NCBI GenBank assembly: GCA_947626065.1
Contig: CANQQT010000008.1
Location: 1 to 52,011, forward strand
DNA from: an uncultured Clostridia bacterium
GTDB lineage: Bacteria; Bacillota; Clostridia; Oscillospirales; CAG-272
DNA length: 52,011 nt
Direction: 5' to 3'
The translations under genes and the position numbers were made by a program. Below the pieces are notes generated by a model. It saw only the letters and a list, made by a program, of their open reading frames with translations, made no database searches and was not told the origin of the DNA. Positions 1-9,685 of the stretch are shown piece after piece (position 1 is the first letter of the stretch; each line of letters opens with the position of its first letter).

Positions 1-79
1 GTTTGGTCACTTAATTATACCACAACATAGGGAGATCTTCTCTACTTTTTTGGGTCATATCATTTTATCACATACAAAT

Positions 80-96
80 TTGAGAATTGTTCTCAA
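80..96. promoter_or_regulatory. Palindromic operator-like site TTGAGAA-TTG-TTCTCAA
   Basis: Perfect 7-bp arms with 3-nt spacer read directly; also fits a 7-1-7 Fur-family-like layout (TGAGAAT-T-GTTCTCA). Regulated gene would lie left of the window. Confidence 0.4.
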
Positions 97-124
97 TTTC
101 TTCTTTCTGTCGGAAAGAAACCGT

Positions 125-186
125 GGGGAAAAGGCCCTTTCCCCGGTTTTGCGAAGGGAAACCGGCCTTTTCTCCGGGAATTTTTT
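125..186 (+). terminator. Hairpin with T-tract (GAAAAGGCC...GGCCTTTTC then TTTTTT)
   Basis: Inverted repeat followed by T-run at 181-186. Confidence 0.4.
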
Positions 187-226
187 CGCATTCATAAATT
201 GTTTACTCTTTTTCAGGGATTGCCTC

Positions 227-272
227 TTGACTTTTTTCTCCGCAATTCGTATAATATGTTAGTATGCTAACA
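227..272 (+). promoter_or_regulatory. Sigma-A promoter plus MarR-type operator upstream of marR-ABC operon
   Basis: TTGACT (227-232), 17-nt spacer, TATAAT (250-255); palindrome TGTTAG-N4-CTAACA at 257-272 just after the -10. Confidence 0.75.
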
Positions 273-324
273 GTTAGGGGCCGAACAGGCCTCCCTGCCA
301 GCCGGACAGAAAGGAGATATTTCT

Positions 325-759
325 ATGGAAGAGCCCCGCACCGTCGGGATCGCCGTGCGCTGCCTCCATCATCAAATCGGGCGCGTCATTACCTCCCTGA
401 CAGCAAAGGAATTCGGAGATACCGCCACCGGCGTACACAGCTGGGTCCTCCGGTATCTTTATGACCACCGCGACCGCGACATTTTCCAGAAGGATCTCGA
501 AAGCCGCTTTTCGGTCCGCCGCTCCACAATGACCTCCATTCTGAAGCTGATGGAAAAGAACGGGATGATAACAAGGGAGCCGGTCCCTTACGACGCGCGG
601 CTGAAAAAGCTGATTCTCACCCCCGCCGCCATCGACATTCAGGACAAAATCCGCCTCCAGATCGACGAACTGGAGGCCAAAATGCGAAGCGGCATTTCGG
701 AGGAAGAGCTTTCCTGCTTTTTTGCCGTGACGGACAAAATCATGAACAACCTGAAATAA
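325..759 (+). CDS. MarR family transcriptional regulator
   Basis: 144 aa with winged-HTH pattern (RRSTMTSILKLMEKNGMITREPVPYDARLKKLILT). Confidence 0.85.
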   Translation: MEEPRTVGIAVRCLHHQIGRVITSLTAKEFGDTATGVHSWVLRYLYDHRDRDIFQKDLESRFSVRRSTMTSILKLMEKNGMITREPVPYDARLKKLILTPAAIDIQDKIRLQIDELEAKMRSGISEEELSCFFAVTDKIMNNLK

Positions 760-801
760 CCTCCCCGCAACAATTCTTATTCGAAAAAAGGAAACCTGAT
801 T

Positions 802-2544
802 ATGCTGAAACGACTTGCCAAATGCATCCGGGAATACAAGCTCCCGACGATCCTCACGCTGATTTTCATCGTCGGCGAGGCGATCATCGAGTGCCTGATT
901 CCCTTCATCACCGCCAACATGGTGAACCAGATACAGTCGGGAGCAGAAATCGGTGTGATTCTGCGCACCGGCCTGCTCCTTGCCGTCATGGCGATTCTCT
1001 CCCTCAGCTGCGGAGGAATCGCCGGATACACCTGTGCGAAGGCCTCCTCCGGCTTCGCCAAGAACCTCCGCGCCGACCTCTTCCGGAAAATTCAGACCTA
1101 TTCCTTTGAGAACATCGACAAATTCTCCTCCTCCTCTCTCGTGACCCGTCTGACCACCGACGTGTCCAACGTGCAGATGGCCTACATGATGATCATCCGG
1201 ACCGCCATCCGCGCTCCGCTGATGTTCACCTTCTCGATCATCATGGCCTACCGCATGGGCGGAAAGCTCGCCACCTCCTTCGTCATCATCATACCGGTGC
1301 TTGTCTGCGGTCTGCTCCTCATCAGCCGGAAGGCGATGCCGGCCTTCCGTAGTGTCTTCCGCAAATACGACCGCCTAAACGAGTCGATTGAGGAAAACGT
1401 CCGTGCGATGCGGGTCGTCAAGGGCTTTTCCCGTGAAGACTACGAAAAAGAAAAATTCGGTACCGCCGCCGAGGAAATCCGGAAGGACTTCACCCGGGCG
1501 GAGCGCATCGTAGCCCTCAACACGCCGCTGATGCAGATCTGTCTGAACTTCAACATGGTATTCGTTCTCTTCGTCGGCTCAAGGATCATCGTTTCGACGG
1601 GCGGGGAGGCCCTCGGCGTCGGACAAATTTCGGGAATGCTCACCTACGGGATGCAGATTCTCATGTCCCTGATGATGGTCTCGATGATTTACGTCATGCT
1701 CACCATGTCCGCCGAGTCGATGCGCCGTATCTACGCGGTGCTGACCGAGGAGCCCACCCTTCACAATCCTGCCTCTCCTCTCACCGAGGTGCCCGACGGG
1801 TCGGTCGATTTTGAAAACGTCAGCTTCAAGTATTCCGCCGAGGCCGACGCCTTTGCCCTCTCGGATATCAATCTTCACATCCGTTCCGGCATGACGGTCG
1901 GCATTCTCGGAGGAACCGGCTCCAGCAAATCGACCCTTGTTCAGCTGATTCCCCGTCTCTACGACGTGACGGAGGGCGCCGTCAAGGTCGGCGGAAACGA
2001 CGTAAGAAGCTACGACATCGAGGCCCTGCGGGAGGCCGTCGCCATGGTTCTGCAGAAGAATCAGCTCTTCTCGGGAACCATCAAGGACAACCTCCGCTGG
2101 GGCAACGAAAACGCCACCGACGGGGAAATCGAGGAGGCCTGCAAGCTCGCGCAGGCAGACGAATTCGTCCGCTCCTTCCCCGACGGCTACGACTCTTGGA
2201 TTGAGCAGGGCGGCACCAACGTGTCGGGCGGACAGAAGCAGCGCCTCTGCATCGCCCGCGCCCTGATCAAGAAGCCGAAGATCCTGATTCTCGACGACTC
2301 CACCAGCGCCGTCGATACCAAGACCGACGCGCTGATCCGCGCCGGCTTTGCAAGGTACATCCCGGAAACCACCAAAATCATCATCGCCCAGCGCGTTTCC
2401 TCCGTTCAGGACGCCGACCTGATCCTCGTCCTTGACGGCGGAAGGATTTCGGCGGCGGGAACCCATGAAGAGCTGATGAAAACCAGCCCGATTTACCGCG
2501 AGGTATACGAGTCGCAGACGAACGGAGGCAACGAAAATGAATAA
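802..2544 (+). CDS. ABC transporter, permease/ATP-binding fusion (heterodimeric exporter half)
   Basis: N-terminal TM region; ATPase with GGTGSSKST (Walker A variant), NVSGGQKQR signature, ILILDDSTSAVD. Confidence 0.93.
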   Translation: MLKRLAKCIREYKLPTILTLIFIVGEAIIECLIPFITANMVNQIQSGAEIGVILRTGLLLAVMAILSLSCGGIAGYTCAKASSGFAKNLRADLFRKIQTYSFENIDKFSSSSLVTRLTTDVSNVQMAYMMIIRTAIRAPLMFTFSIIMAYRMGGKLATSFVIIIPVLVCGLLLISRKAMPAFRSVFRKYDRLNESIEENVRAMRVVKGFSREDYEKEKFGTAAEEIRKDFTRAERIVALNTPLMQICLNFNMVFVLFVGSRIIVSTGGEALGVGQISGMLTYGMQILMSLMMVSMIYVMLTMSAESMRRIYAVLTEEPTLHNPASPLTEVPDGSVDFENVSFKYSAEADAFALSDINLHIRSGMTVGILGGTGSSKSTLVQLIPRLYDVTEGAVKVGGNDVRSYDIEALREAVAMVLQKNQLFSGTIKDNLRWGNENATDGEIEEACKLAQADEFVRSFPDGYDSWIEQGGTNVSGGQKQRLCIARALIKKPKILILDDSTSAVDTKTDALIRAGFARYIPETTKIIIAQRVSSVQDADLILVLDGGRISAAGTHEELMKTSPIYREVYESQTNGGNENE

Positions 2545-4471
2545 ACCGATGAATCGCCGCGCCGCTCCCGGCCGCAAGCTGAACGGAAAAATGCTTCTCC
2601 GCCTGATAAAGGAGCTTTTCTCCGCCTATCCGGTCCTCGTGCCCCTCACCGCCGGTTGTATCCTCTTCTCCGCCATCGTCTCCTCCATTCCGGCCATCTT
2701 CATTCAGAAGGTCATCGCCGTCATCGACGCCTGCACCGCCTCCGGCGACTGGGCGCAGGCCTCCCGGGAAATCGTCCCGAAGATTGTCGTTCTGGCGGTG
2801 CTGTATATCCTCTCCATCGTCTCCATCACCACCTACAACCAGCTGATGGCCATCATCACGCAGGGCTTCCTCTGCCGGATGCGCCGCAAGATGTTCGACG
2901 GAATGCAAAACCTCCCGATCCGCTATTTCGACACCAACAAGCACGGCGATATCATGAGCCATTACACCAACGATATCGACACCCTGCGCCAGCTCGTCTC
3001 CCAATCGCTCCCCAGTCTGCTCCAGTCCAGCGCCATCGTCCTGACCGTCCTCTTCATCATGCTCTGGTACAGCGTTCCGCTGACGCTTGTCGTCCTGTTC
3101 GGCGTGATCGCCATGTTCTTCGTGACAAAGAAGATCGGCGGAGGCTCCGCCAAATACTTTGTCCGTCAGCAGAAATCACTCGGTAAAACCGAGGGCTTCA
3201 TTCAGGAAATGATGAGCGGGCAAAAGGTCGTCAAGGTCTTCTGCCATGAGGAAGAGGCCATCGAGGACTTCGACAGAATCAACGGAGAGCTCTATGAGGA
3301 CGGCTTCCGGGCCCATGCCTACGCAAACGTCCTCGGCCCCATCATCCAGAACATCGGAAACATCCTCTACGTTCTCTGCGCGACGGTGGGCGGCCTTCTG
3401 CTCCTTCTCAAGGTGCCGAACGTCGGCATCTCCTCCGCTCTTCTCGGGATCGGCGTTCTCACCATCGACATCATCGTTCCCTTCCTGAACATGACGAAGC
3501 AGTTCACCGGAAACGTCAACCAGTTCTCCCAGCAGATCAACGCGATCATCATGGGTATGGCGGGCGCCGAGCGGATCTTCGCCCTGATGGACGAGAAGCC
3601 GGAGGCCGACGAGGGCTACGTCACGCTTGTCGACGCGGTGGAAAAGGAAGACGGAAGCCTTGAGCCCGCCGGGAAGCATACCGGCATCTGGGCATGGCAG
3701 CATCCGCACGGCGATGGAACCGTCACCTACACGAAGCTGCGCGGCGACGTCCGCATGACCGACGTCGACTTCGCCTATGAGGAAGGCAAGCCGGTTTTGC
3801 ACGACATTTCCCTCTATGCGGAGCCGGGACAGAAGGTGGCCTTCGTCGGCGCGACGGGCGCCGGGAAAACCACCATCACCAACCTGATCAACCGCTTCTA
3901 CGACATTGCCGACGGAAAAATCCGCTACGACGGCATCAACATCAACAAGATAAAGAAATCCGACCTCCGCCGCTCCCTCGGTATCGTGCTTCAGGACGTC
4001 AACCTCTTCACCGGGACGGTGCTGGATAACATCCGCTACGGGAAGCTGGACGCCACCGACGAGGAGTGCATCGAGGCGGCGAAGCTTGCCAACGCTCACG
4101 ACTTCATCGTCCGTCTGCCGAACGGCTATCACACCGAGCTGAGCGGCAACGGCGCCAACCTCTCGCAGGGACAGCGCCAGCTGATTTCCATCGCCCGCGC
4201 GGCGGTCGCCGACCCGCCCGTCATGATTCTTGACGAGGCGACCTCCTCCATCGACACCCGCACCGAGGCGCTTGTCCAGCAGGGCATGGATCGGCTGATG
4301 AAGGGCCGTACCGTCTTCGTCATCGCCCACCGCCTCTCCACCGTCATGAACTCCGACGTCATCATGGTGCTTGACCACGGAAGGATCATCGAGCGGGGCA
4401 ATCACGAAAAGCTGATTGCCGAAAAGGGCACCTACTATCAGCTCTACACCGGCGCCTTCGAGCTGGAATAA
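2537..4471 (+). CDS. ABC transporter, permease/ATP-binding fusion (partner half)
   Basis: Walker A GATGAGKTT, LSQGQRQ signature, VMILDEATSSID; overlaps the previous CDS by 8 nt. Confidence 0.93.
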   Translation: MNKPMNRRAAPGRKLNGKMLLRLIKELFSAYPVLVPLTAGCILFSAIVSSIPAIFIQKVIAVIDACTASGDWAQASREIVPKIVVLAVLYILSIVSITTYNQLMAIITQGFLCRMRRKMFDGMQNLPIRYFDTNKHGDIMSHYTNDIDTLRQLVSQSLPSLLQSSAIVLTVLFIMLWYSVPLTLVVLFGVIAMFFVTKKIGGGSAKYFVRQQKSLGKTEGFIQEMMSGQKVVKVFCHEEEAIEDFDRINGELYEDGFRAHAYANVLGPIIQNIGNILYVLCATVGGLLLLLKVPNVGISSALLGIGVLTIDIIVPFLNMTKQFTGNVNQFSQQINAIIMGMAGAERIFALMDEKPEADEGYVTLVDAVEKEDGSLEPAGKHTGIWAWQHPHGDGTVTYTKLRGDVRMTDVDFAYEEGKPVLHDISLYAEPGQKVAFVGATGAGKTTITNLINRFYDIADGKIRYDGININKIKKSDLRRSLGIVLQDVNLFTGTVLDNIRYGKLDATDEECIEAAKLANAHDFIVRLPNGYHTELSGNGANLSQGQRQLISIARAAVADPPVMILDEATSSIDTRTEALVQQGMDRLMKGRTVFVIAHRLSTVMNSDVIMVLDHGRIIERGNHEKLIAEKGTYYQLYTGAFELE

Positions 4472-4520
4472 AAGAAAATCCCCCGCTTCGCCGGCAAAAA
4501 CACGAAGAAGGAGAAATTCC

Positions 4521-5630
4521 ATGTTTTTTAAAGAAATCAAAAAGCCCCTCGGCTTCGGCTTCATGCGCCTGCCGCAGAAGGATGGAGAAATCGACTACGA
4601 CACCTGCTGTGCGATGGTCGACCTCTTCCTTGAAAACGGCTTCAACTATTTTGACACCGCCCACGGCTACCACGGCGGGAAAAGCGAGGTTGCCATCCGC
4701 AAATGCCTGACCTCCCGCTATCCGCGGGAACGCTACGTCCTTGCGAACAAGCTCTCCCCCGACTTTTTCGGGAAGGAGGAGGATATCCGCCCCCTCTTTG
4801 CCGAGCAGCTCGCCATCTGCGGCGTCGAATATTTCGACTTCTACCTCATGCACGCGCAGAGCCGGAGGAGCTTCGCCAAATACAAGGCCTGCCGCGCCTA
4901 CGAGACGGCGCTTGCCTTAAAGGAAGAGGGAAAAATCCGGCATCTGGCCATTTCCTTCCACGACAAGGCCGCCGTGCTCGACGAAATTCTCACCGAATAT
5001 CCGCAGATTGAGGCGGTACAGCTTCAATTCAACTACGCGGACTACGACGACCCCTCAGTGGAAAGCCGGAAATGCTACGAAACCTGCCGGAGGCACGGGA
5101 AGCCGGTCATCGTCATGGAGCCCGTCAAGGGAGGACGGCTGGCCAACCTGCCGGAGGAGGCCGCCGAGGTTCTCCGCAAGGCCGGGGAAGGCAGTCCCGC
5201 CTCCTTTGCCATCCGCTTTGCCGCCGGCTTTGAGGGCGTCACCGCCGTGCTGTCCGGCATGAGCAGTCCTGAACAGCTCCGCGACAACGTCAGCTTTATG
5301 AAGGACTTCCACCCGCTGAATGAAAGAGAGACGGCGGCTCTGCGGGAGGTCTGCAAAATTCTCGAAAAGCTCCACACCGTCCCCTGCACCGCCTGCCGCT
5401 ACTGTACAGACGGATGCCCGGCGGGCATTCCGATTCCCGACCTCTTCTCCTGCCTGAACGCCAAGAAGACCTTCCGACCGGGGGATCACGCCGAGACCTA
5501 CCGGGCCCTCACCGCCCAAAAGGGGAAGGCCTCCGACTGCCTCGGATGCGGCAAATGCGAGGCGGCCTGCCCTCAGCACCTTGAAATCCGGGGACTGCTG
5601 AAGGAGGTTGCGGCGGAATTTGAGGGCTGA
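4521..5630 (+). CDS. Aldo/keto reductase with C-terminal 4Fe-4S domain
   Basis: ATG at 4521 preceded by GAAGGAG; LGFGFMRLPQKDGEIDYD N-terminus; C-terminal CTACRYCTDGCP and CLGCGKCEAACP. Confidence 0.9.
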   Translation: MFFKEIKKPLGFGFMRLPQKDGEIDYDTCCAMVDLFLENGFNYFDTAHGYHGGKSEVAIRKCLTSRYPRERYVLANKLSPDFFGKEEDIRPLFAEQLAICGVEYFDFYLMHAQSRRSFAKYKACRAYETALALKEEGKIRHLAISFHDKAAVLDEILTEYPQIEAVQLQFNYADYDDPSVESRKCYETCRRHGKPVIVMEPVKGGRLANLPEEAAEVLRKAGEGSPASFAIRFAAGFEGVTAVLSGMSSPEQLRDNVSFMKDFHPLNERETAALREVCKILEKLHTVPCTACRYCTDGCPAGIPIPDLFSCLNAKKTFRPGDHAETYRALTAQKGKASDCLGCGKCEAACPQHLEIRGLLKEVAAEFEG

Positions 5631-5737
5631 TAAAGTCCCCCACCGACCCTCAAAAATCAAGAGAAATCGTCCGTGTAAGCCGTTTACCCGGGCGATTTTC
5701 GCTTTTCGCCGCTCCTCAATCCCCGCGCAGGAGCAAA

Positions 5738-6619
5738 TCAGCCGAAGAAGGGCGCCATCGCCTTTTCAAGTGCCTCCTCCGTCTCGGCCCGCGCCTCCGT
5801 CAGGGGAAGCCTCAGCTCCCCGGAGCAAAGGCCGCGCCTTTTCAGCGCCGCCTTGACGGGAATGGGGTTGGTCTCGGAAAAGAGCGCCTTCATCAGGGGC
5901 AAAAGCCGGTAATAAAGCGCCGTCGCCTCCTCCCGGGCGCCCCCGAACCACGCCGCGCAGAGGCTGTGCAGCTCGGCGGGGAGAAGGTTGGAAACCACCG
6001 AAATCACCCCCGCCGCGCCGAGGGAGAGAAGCGGCAGGACGAGGTCGTCGTTCCCGCTGTAGACCGCCAACCGATCCCCGAAGCGAAGGAGAAGCTCCGC
6101 CGCCCTCGAAACGCTTCCCGACGCCTCCTTAATCCCGACGGCGGCGCCGCTCTCGGCCAATTTTTCATAGACGCCGTCGGGGATATCGCACCCGGTGCGG
6201 GAGGGGACGTTGTAGACGATAAGCGGCTTCCCCGCCGCCTCCGCGATCGCAAGAAAATGAGCGGTCATGCCCTCCGCGCCCGGGCGGTTGTAATAGGGAG
6301 CGACGGCGAGAACCGCGTCGGCCCCTTCCCGGCAGGCAAGTCTTGAAAGCTCCGCCGAACGGGAGGTGTCGTTGCTCCCCGTCCCGGCAATCAACGGAAT
6401 TTTCCCGCTCACCTCCTCCGCCGCCACCGCTATACACCTCAGCTTTTCCACAGTCGAAAGCGTCGGGGCCTCCCCGGTCGTCCCGCAGACGATAAGGGCG
6501 TCGGCTCCCCCCGCAAGCTGGTATCTGCATAACCGCCGGAAGGCCGGGAAATCAATTTTCCCGTCCAAAAACGGCGTGACAAGCGCGGTGCCGACCCCGC
6601 GAAACGGTTCCTTTTTCAT
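5738..6619 (-). CDS. dapA: 4-hydroxy-tetrahydrodipicolinate synthase / DHDPS family
   Basis: GVGTALVTPF, GTTGEAPTLS, YNVPSRTGCDI, GIKEASGS motifs; start set at MKKEPFRG. Confidence 0.9.
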   Translation of the reverse strand: MKKEPFRGVGTALVTPFLDGKIDFPAFRRLCRYQLAGGADALIVCGTTGEAPTLSTVEKLRCIAVAAEEVSGKIPLIAGTGSNDTSRSAELSRLACREGADAVLAVAPYYNRPGAEGMTAHFLAIAEAAGKPLIVYNVPSRTGCDIPDGVYEKLAESGAAVGIKEASGSVSRAAELLLRFGDRLAVYSGNDDLVLPLLSLGAAGVISVVSNLLPAELHSLCAAWFGGAREEATALYYRLLPLMKALFSETNPIPVKAALKRRGLCSGELRLPLTEARAETEEALEKAMAPFFG

Positions 6620-6668
6620 TTTTCCCTCCGAAAGTCTGCCGCCTTCTCTGCCTTTTTTCCTCAAGGCC

Positions 6669-6697
6669 TTGAAATTGCCGCAAATATGTACTATAAT
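6669..6697 (+). promoter_or_regulatory. Sigma-A promoter for queA
   Basis: TTGAAA - 17 nt - TATAAT. Confidence 0.6.
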
Positions 6698-6772
6698 GGA
6701 AGGCAGGGCGGCTTATCCGCCTTCCGTCAGCGAATACACATCACCAAATGAAAATGAGAGACAAGCCCTGCC

Positions 6773-7822
6773 ATGATTACCAATCAACTGTCCGAAACTT
6801 CCCTCACGACAAAGGATTTTTATTACGAGCTTCCCCCCGACCGCATCGCGCAGGTTCCCGCCGAGCCGAGGGATTCCTCCCGCCTCCTCGTCCTTGACAG
6901 GAAAACCGGGGAAATTTCCCACCGCGTCTTCCGCGACGTGACCGACTACTTAAAAAAGGGAGACGTGCTTGTCATCAACGACAGCAAGGTCATCCCGGCG
7001 CGTCTCTACGGAGTCAAGGCCGATACCGGCATCACCGTGGAGGTCGTGCTCCTCCGCTCCCGTGGGCTGAACGTCTGGGAGGTCATGACGAGGCCGGGAA
7101 GGCGCTGTAAGCCCGGTACTGTTATTCTATTCGGGGACGGCCTTCTCCGTGCGGAGGTTCTTGAAACCGCCGAGGGCGGAACCCGCCTTGTCAAATTCGA
7201 CTACGAGGGAGACAACCTTTTTTCGATTCTCGACCGCATCGGTCAGATGCCGCTCCCGCCCTACATCACCGAAAAGCTGAAGGATAAAAACCGCTACCAG
7301 ACCGTTTACGCAAGGGAAGAGGGCTCGGCGGCGGCTCCGACGGCGGGACTGCACTTCACCGAGGAGCTCCTTGAAAAAATCAAAGCCATGGGCGTGGAAA
7401 TCGTGCCGGTCATGCTCCACGTCGGCCTCGGGACCTTCCGTCCCGTAAAGGAGGAGCACATCGGGGATCATGAGATGCATTCGGAATTCATTTCGGTTTC
7501 CAAGGAGGCCGCCGACCGCATCAACAACCGCACCGGGAGGGTCATCGCCGTCGGCACCACCTCCTGCCGCGTGCTGGAAAGCGCTTCCGACGAAAACGGC
7601 GTGATTCATCCCGTCACCGACGACACGAAAATTTTCATCTATCCCGGCTACCGCTTCAAAATCACCGACGCGCTGATCACCAATTTTCACCTCCCGGAAA
7701 GTACGCTTCTCATGCTGGTATCGGCCCTTTCCGACCGGGAAACGATTCTGAGGACCTACGAGACCGCCATCCGGGAGGGCTACCGGTTCTTCTCCTTTGG
7801 AGACGCCATGATGATTCTTTGA
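6773..7822 (+). CDS. queA: S-adenosylmethionine:tRNA ribosyltransferase-isomerase
   Basis: [71 protein letters not shown]. Confidence 0.96.
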   Translation: MITNQLSETSLTTKDFYYELPPDRIAQVPAEPRDSSRLLVLDRKTGEISHRVFRDVTDYLKKGDVLVINDSKVIPARLYGVKADTGITVEVVLLRSRGLNVWEVMTRPGRRCKPGTVILFGDGLLRAEVLETAEGGTRLVKFDYEGDNLFSILDRIGQMPLPPYITEKLKDKNRYQTVYAREEGSAAAPTAGLHFTEELLEKIKAMGVEIVPVMLHVGLGTFRPVKEEHIGDHEMHSEFISVSKEAADRINNRTGRVIAVGTTSCRVLESASDENGVIHPVTDDTKIFIYPGYRFKITDALITNFHLPESTLLMLVSALSDRETILRTYETAIREGYRFFSFGDAMMIL

Positions 7823-7860
7823 TTTGTATATGATTTTCATATACGAATAGACGGTATCTA

Positions 7861-7889
7861 TTGACAAACGGTATTTATTGGCGTATAAT
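7861..7889 (+). promoter_or_regulatory. Consensus sigma-A promoter of antitoxin gene
   Basis: TTGACA - 17 nt - TATAAT. Confidence 0.75.
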
Positions 7890-7918
7890 AGAAGCAGAAA
7901 ATCAAAGGAGGCATTCCC

Positions 7919-8200
7919 ATGGCACAAACCAATGTAAACATCCGGATGGACGAGGCTACCAAAATCGCGTTTGACAAATTCTGCCGCGAAATCGGGTTGT
8001 CCACCAGCGCGGCGTTCAACATTTTTGCAAAAACCGTCGTGCGCGAGCAGAGAATTCCCTTTGCGCTTACCACGGAGGTTCCCAACGCCGTAACCCTTTC
8101 GGCCATGGAGGAGGCGGAGGAGATGAAGCGCCATCCGGAAAAATACAAGTCTTATGGCAGCGCGGAAGAAATGCTGGAGGACGTTTTGAATGAGACTTGA
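7919..8200 (+). CDS. RelB/DinJ family antitoxin
   Basis: MAQTNVNIRMDEATKIAFDKFCREIGLSTSAAFNIFAKTVVREQRIPFAL, the DinJ ribbon-helix-helix pattern. Confidence 0.9.
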   Translation: MAQTNVNIRMDEATKIAFDKFCREIGLSTSAAFNIFAKTVVREQRIPFALTTEVPNAVTLSAMEEAEEMKRHPEKYKSYGSAEEMLEDVLNET

Positions 8201-8315
8201 GATCGTCCCTTCCGGCCATTTTCGGAAGATAAAGTGGATGAAGGAGACTTTTTCTTTTTTGACAAAAACCGTCTCTTCCTCCCCCTTTTCGGATAACCTG
8301 AAAATTTTCCTTTAA
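8190..8315 (+). pseudogene. Possible remnant of a YafQ/RelE-type toxin overlapping dinJ
   Basis: ATG at 8190 overlaps the antitoxin end; 41 codons MRLEIVPSGHFRKIKWMKETFSFL... resemble a toxin N-terminus, then stop. Confidence 0.4.
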
Positions 8316-8351
8316 AATTCCTCTTTTTTCGTCAAAGCTCTCCCAATCGCG

Positions 8352-8380
8352 TTGACAACGGAAAAGAAAAGTGCTATACT
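8352..8380 (+). promoter_or_regulatory. Sigma-A promoter for M20 peptidase-capA unit
   Basis: TTGACA - 17 nt - TATACT; long (~170 nt) leader follows. Confidence 0.7.
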
Positions 8381-8398
8381 ATAAAGAAGACAAGGACT

Positions 8399-8490
8399 TC
8401 CCGCGGCGCCCGCGAAAGCGCATAAAGAGCGCCTGAGTAAAGCGCACAAGCAAAGTGACGAGTACAGCGCACAAGCGCCGCTTGCGGGAG
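8399..8490 (+). repeat. GC-rich repetitive, potentially base-paired leader
   Basis: Recurring AAGCGCA(C/T)AA; TCCCGCGGCGC can pair with GCGCCGCTTGCGGGA across the segment. Confidence 0.4.
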
Positions 8491-8560
8491 ATTTTGTTTT
8501 TGAAATCCGCGCAGGCGGACAAATAAATTTTTTACGCAAATCAGAGAGGAACCATCACCA

Positions 8561-9682
8561 ATGAAATCGTTTATCGAAAAGAACCGGGAAGAGCTGTATA
8601 CCGCCTTGAAGGAGCTCTGCGCCATTCCCGCACCTTCTCACATGGAACAAAATCGCGCCGCGTACTGCAAAAACTGGCTGGAGCGCGCGGGAGCCAAAGG
8701 CGTTTACATAGACGACGCGCTAAACGTCATTTATCCTCTCTGCTGTGAGGGGAACGATAAAATCACCGTCTTTGCCGCGCATACCGACACGGTTTTCCCC
8801 GACCTTGAGCCGATGCCTTACACAGACGACGGCGAGAAGGTCCGCTGCCCCGGCGTGGGAGACGATACCGCCAACCTCGTCATTCTCATGATGCTCGTCA
8901 AATACCTGATCGAAACCGGCTTCAAGCCGAAAAGCGGCGTGTTGTTTGTCTGCAATTCCTGCGAGGAAGGCCTCGGCAACCTGAAGGGAACGCGTCAGCT
9001 GTTTCAGGATTATGAGGGGCGCATCGAAAAATTCATCTCCTTCGACGGCGGGATCGGAGTCATCCACGACAGAAGCGTCGGCTCCCGCCGCTATGAGGTG
9101 GAGGTAAAAACCGAGGGCGGCCATTCCTACTCAAAATTCGGAAGAGAAAACGCCATTCATCGACTGGCGGAAATCGTGAATGAAATCTACCGCCTCAAGG
9201 TTCCGGAAAAGCCGGGAACGCTGACGACCTATAACGTCGGCACCATCTGCGGCGGAACGTCGGTCAATTCGATCGCTCAGAACGCGTCGATGCTCTGCGA
9301 GTACCGTTCCGACGACGCGGAATGCCTTGAAAAAATGCAGACCTGCTTTGCGGATATTTTCAAAAAAGCCCAGTCGGAAAAGGTAGAGGTTTCGGTCCGC
9401 TTGGTCGGCGACCGCCCCTGTAGCCGCACCGACGACCGGTATATCGAGCCTCTGCGGCGTGCGATAGGGCCGATCATTGAGGAGATCAAGGGAGAGCCTG
9501 TGATCTTCAACAGCGCCTCGACCGACAGCAATATCCCGCTGTCGCTGGGGATCCCGGCTCTGACCGTCGGCCTGTACGTCGGTGCCGGCGCGCATACCCG
9601 CGAGGAATGGATTTTGAAATCGTCGCTTCCCGTCGGACTGGAAGCGGCCATACGCATTGTGAAAAAACTGACGGAGGACTGA
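8561..9682 (+). CDS. M20/M28-type metallopeptidase
   Basis: FAAHTDTVFPDLEP, GVGDDTANLV, CNSCEEGLGNLKG metal-site motifs; TEGGHSYSKFGRENAIHRL. Confidence 0.9.
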   Translation: MKSFIEKNREELYTALKELCAIPAPSHMEQNRAAYCKNWLERAGAKGVYIDDALNVIYPLCCEGNDKITVFAAHTDTVFPDLEPMPYTDDGEKVRCPGVGDDTANLVILMMLVKYLIETGFKPKSGVLFVCNSCEEGLGNLKGTRQLFQDYEGRIEKFISFDGGIGVIHDRSVGSRRYEVEVKTEGGHSYSKFGRENAIHRLAEIVNEIYRLKVPEKPGTLTTYNVGTICGGTSVNSIAQNASMLCEYRSDDAECLEKMQTCFADIFKKAQSEKVEVSVRLVGDRPCSRTDDRYIEPLRRAIGPIIEEIKGEPVIFNSASTDSNIPLSLGIPALTVGLYVGAGAHTREEWILKSSLPVGLEAAIRIVKKLTED

Positions 9683-9685
9683 AAC

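Noticed and set aside
1579-4564. Long minus-strand ORFs opposite the ABC transporter genes (332, 207, 462 aa)
   Set aside because: Shadow ORFs typical of GC-rich coding DNA; translations lack recognisable domains while the plus frames have complete ABC motifs.
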